From: Candidatus Segatella mututuai
Lineage (GTDB): Bacteria; Bacteroidota; Bacteroidia; Bacteroidales; Bacteroidaceae
NCBI GenBank assembly: GCA_002439605.1
Contig: DJOI01000056.1
Span: 1 to 33,401 of the forward strand
Reading direction: 5' to 3'
DNA: 33,401 bases
Position 1 is the first letter of the stretch. The number at the start of each line of letters is the position of its first letter. Both the position numbers and the translations under genes were made by a program. Under the pieces are notes generated by a model. It searched no databases and had not been told where the DNA came from. It saw only the letters and a program-made list of their open reading frames with translations. Positions 31,032 to 33,401 of the stretch are shown piece by piece.

Positions 31032-31117
31032 AATGTTAAGTGTTAAATGTTAAGTGTTAAATGAAAAGTACGGTGCATAAGCCCTAACTTAACATTTAAC
31101 ATTTGACATTCAACATT
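31032..31117. repeat. 30-bp imperfect inverted repeat between pyrB and pyrI
   Basis: 31032-31061 (built of TGTTAAGTGTTAAA-type 14-bp words) and 31088-31117 are reverse complements with 5 mismatches in 30, around a 26-base loop. The right arm ends in the pyrB stop codon. It would form a long AU-rich hairpin in the pyrB-pyrI transcript. Confidence 0.8.
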
Positions 31118-32063
31118 ATTCAATGATAGTTTTGTCGTTCTTGATGTCGTCGAGCGTGATGCCGAGGCAATGGCAGAATATGGCTTCCCGTGCGTAAAGT
31201 CCGTTCTGCGCCTGCTGTATATAGTAGGCATGAGGGTCGTCGTCCACATCGTATGCTATCTCGTTGACACGTGGAAGCGGGTGCATAATCTTCATGTTCT
31301 CCTTGGCCTTGGCAAGCATGTCTCGTTTCAGAATGTACACGTTCTTTACATGCTCATATTCCATAAGGTCGCTGAAGCGCTCCTTCTGCACGCGTGTCAT
31401 ATAGAGAATGTCGGCTCCTGCTATGACATCTTCATTGAAGTCTTCGTGCTCCACATATTTGATGCCGTGATGGTCGCAGTAGAGTTTGTACTCTTGCGGC
31501 ATGGCCAATTCCTTTGGTGCGATGAAGTGGAATGTGGGATTGAAATGGCGCATGGCAGTGATGAGCGAGTGTACTGTTCGTCCATATTTCAAATCGCCCA
31601 CGAGATATATGTTCAGATTCTCGAGCGTTCCCTGTGTCTTGTATATAGAGTAGAGGTCGAGCAGGCACTGCGAAGGATGCATGTGGGCTCCGTCTCCTGC
31701 ATTGACAATAGGCACAGGCGCCACCTCGCTGGCATACTGTGCTGCCCCCTCTATGTAATGGCGCATGGCGATGATGTCTGCATAGTTGCTCACCATAAGG
31801 ATGGTGTCCTTCAGTGTTTCGCCCTTGGTGGTGCTTGATGTCTTGGCATCAGAGAAGCCTATGACACGTGCGCCAAGGCGATTGGCGGCAGTTTGAAAAC
31901 TAAGTTGTGTACGGGTGGATGGCTCGAAGAAAAGGGTTGCGACAACCTTTCCTTTCAACAATTCCCTGTTGGGATGCTTTTCGAACTCTTGCGCCATCTG
32001 CAGGAGATATTCTATCTTCTCCTTCGACAGGTCTGCAATCGTCACAAAGTTATGTTTTTCCAT
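31116..32063 (-). CDS. pyrB: aspartate carbamoyltransferase catalytic chain
   Basis: PyrB condenses carbamoyl phosphate and aspartate to N-carbamoylaspartate. The 315-residue protein has the carbamoyl-phosphate site FFEPSTRTQLSF (Ser49-Thr50-Arg51-Thr52), ADIIAMRHYIEGAA, GDGAHMHPSQCLLDLYSI, LVGDLKYGRTVHSL and the C-terminal MHPLPRVNEIA. All are diagnostic for ATCase. It heads the pyrB-pyrI pair on the minus strand. A minus-strand -7-like box (plus-strand CAAAATTA, 32097-32104) lies upstream, without a clear -33. Confidence 0.97.
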   Translation of the reverse strand: MEKHNFVTIADLSKEKIEYLLQMAQEFEKHPNRELLKGKVVATLFFEPSTRTQLSFQTAANRLGARVIGFSDAKTSSTTKGETLKDTILMVSNYADIIAMRHYIEGAAQYASEVAPVPIVNAGDGAHMHPSQCLLDLYSIYKTQGTLENLNIYLVGDLKYGRTVHSLITAMRHFNPTFHFIAPKELAMPQEYKLYCDHHGIKYVEHEDFNEDVIAGADILYMTRVQKERFSDLMEYEHVKNVYILKRDMLAKAKENMKIMHPLPRVNEIAYDVDDDPHAYYIQQAQNGLYAREAIFCHCLGITLDDIKNDKTIIE

Positions 32064-32169
32064 TTAATTTTTGATTGAATGTTCTGAAATCACCTCCAAA
32101 ATTACATATATTTTTTTGTTTACGTGCTATTTCCCTACAAAGTTTTAGGTTATTTTGCACAAGCCTTTT

Positions 32170-33037
32170 TTATTCTACTACCATTTTCTTTCCGTTATGG
32201 ATATAGATGCCCTTTTGCGTGGGGCATTCTTCGCCCACTTTCTGACCGTTCAGGTTGTACCAGCCCTTGGGATAAATGGGTTCTGTCTCGAACTCGATGA
32301 AAGGAATGCTCGACACACCCTGATAGTTGTCATACGAGAAAGCTACACTCGTCATGTTTCCCCAAATGTATTCTTCCAGACCAGGATAGTCGACGAAGGG
32401 GTTGCGGTTCTTCTGTAGAGTATAGATTCCTTTGTTGCGGTCTATCTCCTTCTTGCTTACAGGGTCTTTCTTCGACCATTCCATCAGCATCTTCATTTGC
32501 CAGTCCTTGTAAGGCTTGTAGCTGTCGTGGGAGGCGATGGGGGCAAAATCTTTGAAATACCAATTTGCTATCTTGTCTTCGTAGGCCGTAGCCATGTAGA
32601 AGTAGATGCGTGCGAAATCGCCTTTGTATTCATCGTTAGGCTCGAAGACCGTGCCTTTATAGCCAATACATGGGTTTTGCATCGTCAAACCAACTCTTAG
32701 GAAAAGAATGCTCACGGTTATATACATCTCCTTCTTTCTGATAATTTCCAGCCTGGTCGGTTCCGAATGTGTAGTTGGTGGTACATGAGTACATATCCCA
32801 TACCTTGCCGTCTTCTCTCTTGTCTGTAGTTTTGAAAGCAGTCCAAAGTTCTTTGTAAGTTAGCTCTGTGTGCGATTTGATGATTTTAAACATCGCAGTT
32901 TTCAGTGCTTTGCCTTTCTTGCCGTTGGTGCTTTGATAGTACATACCCGTGTTGTTTGGCCCCTGTGCAAAGAGGCTTAAGGTAAAGAGTTGCAGGGCAA
33001 TGAAGAGACCCCAGTGTTTGAAGTTTTTTCTTTTCAT
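32170..33037 (-). pseudogene. endonuclease I family protein, broken by internal deletion and frameshift
   Basis: Two adjacent minus-strand frames are parts of one secreted endonuclease I (EndA/NucM/His-Me type). The first (33037 to about 32660) has a signal peptide (MKRKNFKHWGLF, cleavage after LFAQ), then reaches the catalytic-His motif NREHSFPKSWF and reads DDAKPMYWL before a stop. The second (about 32690 to 32170) resumes with GYKGTVFEPNDEYKGDFARI of the same family, then ends in YNLNGQKV and KGIYIHNGKKMVVE, resembling a T9SS-type C-terminal signal. The segment normally between, which holds the Asp-Leu-x-His-Leu, Asn and Arg residues of the active site, is missing and the frame shifts at the join. 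A separately started second-half protein would lack the catalytic motif. Confidence 0.75.
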
Positions 33038-33401
33038 ATCCGTGTGATAGTTTTTTCAGAAGTGATGCTGTTAGTTTCTTATAGAAATCACGATGGCGAG
33101 CGGAACATCCCTTGTTATGCTGGCATAAGGGCTGAATCGCAGAGCTTGGATTTCCCGTTGTAAAGTTACACAGAATAATCGACATAGCATACGTTTGCCA
33201 CTTTTTCTATAAGTTTTTCATCAAAAACAGGCTTCTGTATGTGGTAAACGAGCCCACCTTTCGGAATCACCTAAATATATTTAAAACTTTGCTATTATTA
33301 AAATATAAGTAAAATCGCTTTTAAAATAATAATTTGAAGGGAATCCGTATTGTTTGCTTCATGCAGATTTTTTTCTGTTTTAAAAAGTCTATTTTAATAT
33401 T
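33038..33401. other. gene-free right end
   Basis: Upstream of the broken endonuclease gene, 364 bases of increasingly AT-rich sequence hold no convincing open frame or RNA. A weak minus-strand -7-like box (plus-strand TAAAGTTA, 33161-33168) is the only regulatory hint. Confidence 0.4.

Overview
The window looks like a chromosomal segment of a Bacteroidales bacterium, most likely Prevotella/Segatella. Promoters repeatedly match the Bacteroidetes form (TTTG, about 19-22 bases, then TAnnTTTG). Genes typical of the group are present: an RprX/RprY-type two-component pair, a GTPase-degenerate EF-G paralogue, separate pyrB and pyrI genes, and an endonuclease I ending in a T9SS-like C-terminal motif. 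Most of the segment is core housekeeping with decayed mobile DNA in a few gaps. The genus is an inference from sequence character only.

Layout. 1-1040 has no intact gene: a possible small RNA (103-270), the tail of an IS1595/ISXO2-type transposase, a 23-bp tandem repeat with an inverted copy, and a degenerate 42-bp repeat. 1040-6639 is all on the minus strand: an acidic-tailed protein, two small membrane proteins, tRNA-Cys, rsmG, an MBL-fold hydrolase, ruvC, a two-domain ABC ATPase and a secreted protein. 6848-13745 is on the plus strand: rarA, a TRIC/UPF0126 channel, a secreted GHL10-type glycosidase, an acidic protein, a xylulokinase and a mannose-1-phosphate guanylyltransferase. dedA and glnS follow on the minus strand.

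16303-17500 is a mobile-element graveyard: a promoter-terminator unit that may be a small RNA, the 5' part of a group II intron without its reverse transcriptase or domain V, and a shrunken IS66 transposase. Then come a small membrane protein, hemW (minus), the EF-G2-like gene, rprX-rprY, a small membrane protein (minus), the rpsF-rpsR-rplI operon, fabD and a GH13 enzyme. The minus-strand right end holds glyA, pyrI, pyrB and a broken endonuclease I gene.

The most striking item is the GH13 gene (26623-28854). A cytoplasmic alpha-amylase-type enzyme with all three catalytic residues continues in frame into a domain that looks like the AlaRS/ThrRS/AlaX tRNA-editing (SAD) domain, with HxxxH and CxxxH zinc motifs. 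Second is the EF-G paralogue, whose GTPase motifs are altered at the catalytic positions. Also of note are two unrelated-looking loci (683-767 and 28914-28980), each with three tandem units of 22-23 bp built on a GTAC-centred palindrome.
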